A stretch of 25,876 nucleotides of DNA from contig CAJQNX010000095.1 in the NCBI GenBank assembly GCA_905479795.1, positions 1-25,876 of the forward strand. The letters are read 5' to 3'. Of the stretch, positions 25,072 to 25,876 are shown in pieces. Every line of letters begins with the position of its first letter. Positions within the stretch are counted from its first letter, which is position 1. The notes under the pieces were generated by a model. It worked only from the letters and a program-made list of their open reading frames with translations, did no database searches and was not told the origin of the DNA. The DNA is from an uncultured Candidatus Midichloriaceae bacterium (lineage in GTDB: Bacteria > Pseudomonadota > Alphaproteobacteria > Rickettsiales > Midichloriaceae). A program made the position numbers and the translations under genes.

Positions 25072-25115
25072 AAAAAAACTTGAACATGTTTTGAAATGTG
25101 TTCAGGTTTTTTTTT
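25072..25115 (+). terminator. Rho-independent terminator after pal
   Basis: An 8-bp stem, CTTGAACA (25079-25086) with TGTTCAGG (25099-25106), one G-T pair included, encloses a 12-base loop and is followed by nine T (25107-25115). Seven A precede the stem (25072-25078), so the structure can also extend by A-U pairs. It separates pal from the pseudouridine synthase 12 bp downstream. Confidence 0.8.
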
Positions 25116-25126
25116 GAGTATACGCT

Positions 25127-25834
25127 ATGAAACCTATTAGGATAGCAAAAGCACTTTCCAATTATGGAGTATGCTCAAGAAGGCAAGCAGAAGTATTGAT
25201 TTCAGAAAACAGGGTAAAGGTAAATGACTACACACTAACATCGCCAGTTTATCTAGTTACAGATTCAGATAAAGTTTATGTTGATGATGTTATTGTTTCA
25301 AAATCCACACAGATACGTCTTTGGAAATATTTTAAACCAAAAGGTGTAATAACAAGTCACAAGGATAATTTTAACAGAACAACGTTATTTGAAATATTAC
25401 CAAAAAATATTGGCAGAGTAATTTCTATTGGAAGATTAGACTACAACACCGAAGGATTAATTCTATTAACAAATAATGGAGATTTAGCGCGCAAATTAGA
25501 ATTGCCAGCAACACGATTAAAAAGAATATACCTTTGCAAGGCACATGGAATTATGCCAAAAAACATGATCAACGAATTGTCTAAGGGAATAGAAATTAAT
25601 AAAGTTCAATATGGCTCTATTATTGTAGAATTATACAAGAAACAAGGCTCTAATTCATGGTATAAAATTACCTTATATGAGGGGAAAAACAATGAAATTA
25701 GAAATGTTTTCGCACATTTTAGGCTTCAGGTGAGTAGATTAATAAGAACTGATTACGGAGACTATTCTGCTCATGACATGAAGGCCGAAAATTTAATTGA
25801 GCTAGATTATGAAAAGTTTTCTCAATATATATAA
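25127..25834 (+). CDS. rRNA pseudouridine synthase, RsuA/RluB family
   Basis: The enzyme isomerises a uridine in rRNA to pseudouridine. An S4 RNA-binding domain ('MKPIRIAKALSNYGVCSRRQAEVLISENRVKVN', 1-60) precedes the catalytic domain, whose signature 'GRLDYNTEGLILLTNNGDLA' contains the catalytic aspartate D105; 'EGKNNEIRNVFAHFRLQVSRLIRTDYG' near 195-221 is the family's second motif. With 235 residues and an S4 domain, RluB (23S U2605) is the likeliest orthologue in an alphaproteobacterium, but RsuA, RluE or RluF cannot be excluded from sequence alone. It begins just after the pal terminator; its own promoter is not evident. Confidence 0.9.
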   Translation: MKPIRIAKALSNYGVCSRRQAEVLISENRVKVNDYTLTSPVYLVTDSDKVYVDDVIVSKSTQIRLWKYFKPKGVITSHKDNFNRTTLFEILPKNIGRVISIGRLDYNTEGLILLTNNGDLARKLELPATRLKRIYLCKAHGIMPKNMINELSKGIEINKVQYGSIIVELYKKQGSNSWYKITLYEGKNNEIRNVFAHFRLQVSRLIRTDYGDYSAHDMKAENLIELDYEKFSQYI

Positions 25835-25876
25835 ATATAATAGAATTACGAGCTTATCTAGCTATGGCTTAATCTC

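Overview
The window is AT-rich DNA (about 30% G+C by eye) with short intergenic gaps. It reads as the core chromosome of an alphaproteobacterium related to the Rickettsiales. The grounds are the alphaproteobacterial TRID (not TKLD) G4 motif in Ffh, a pyruvate phosphate dikinase, a long Thermus/Rickettsia-type isocitrate dehydrogenase with a C-terminal extension, the lepB-rnc-era order and the mlaA-mlaC pair. Two flagellar genes (a FliK-like gene and flgD) set it apart from classical Rickettsia and suggest a flagellated lineage of the order or a neighbouring endosymbiont group. The lineage is inferred from gene content, not from a tree. I see no insertion sequence, phage, CRISPR array, tRNA or rRNA.

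Layout. 4-4605 (+): ffh, a BamE-like lipoprotein coupled to it by an ATGA overlap, an orphan winged-helix regulator with a shrunken receiver domain, fliK-like and flgD. 4606-5000: the only gap over 300 bp, holding inverted repeats but no convincing gene. 5001-8142 (-): surA and lptD, transcribed as lptD-surA, divergent from 8234-12967 (+): rsmA, nfeD, a stomatin/SPFH gene, a TPR-methyltransferase, mlaA and mlaC. 13057-14940 (+): class I ribonucleotide reductase alpha chain, preceded by NrdR-box-like repeats. 15044-21050 (-): a compact recA-ppdK-lepB-rnc-era operon. 21241-24444 (+): tsaB, icd and dprA. 24568-25834 (+): pal, with its own near-consensus promoter and terminator, then an rRNA pseudouridine synthase.

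Functional themes. Outer-membrane biogenesis is strongly represented: BamE, SurA, LptD, MlaA, MlaC, Pal, plus LepB and Ffh for secretion. Genome maintenance and nucleotide supply (RecA, DprA, NrdA) and RNA maturation/translation (RsmA, Era, RNase III, TsaB, RluB-like) make up most of the rest. PpdK and Icd are the only central-carbon enzymes.

The most interesting observations are: three helically phased NrdR-box-like palindromes before nrdA; a perfect 7-2-7 palindrome inside the predicted recA promoter; NAD-type cofactor residues in Icd; a degenerate-receiver OmpR-type regulator beside the flagellar genes; a small basic reading frame fused in frame before the BamE signal peptide; a MlaA with no lipobox cysteine; and a TPR-methyltransferase embedded in the lipid-transport operon. 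I found no clear evidence of a wholly new system.
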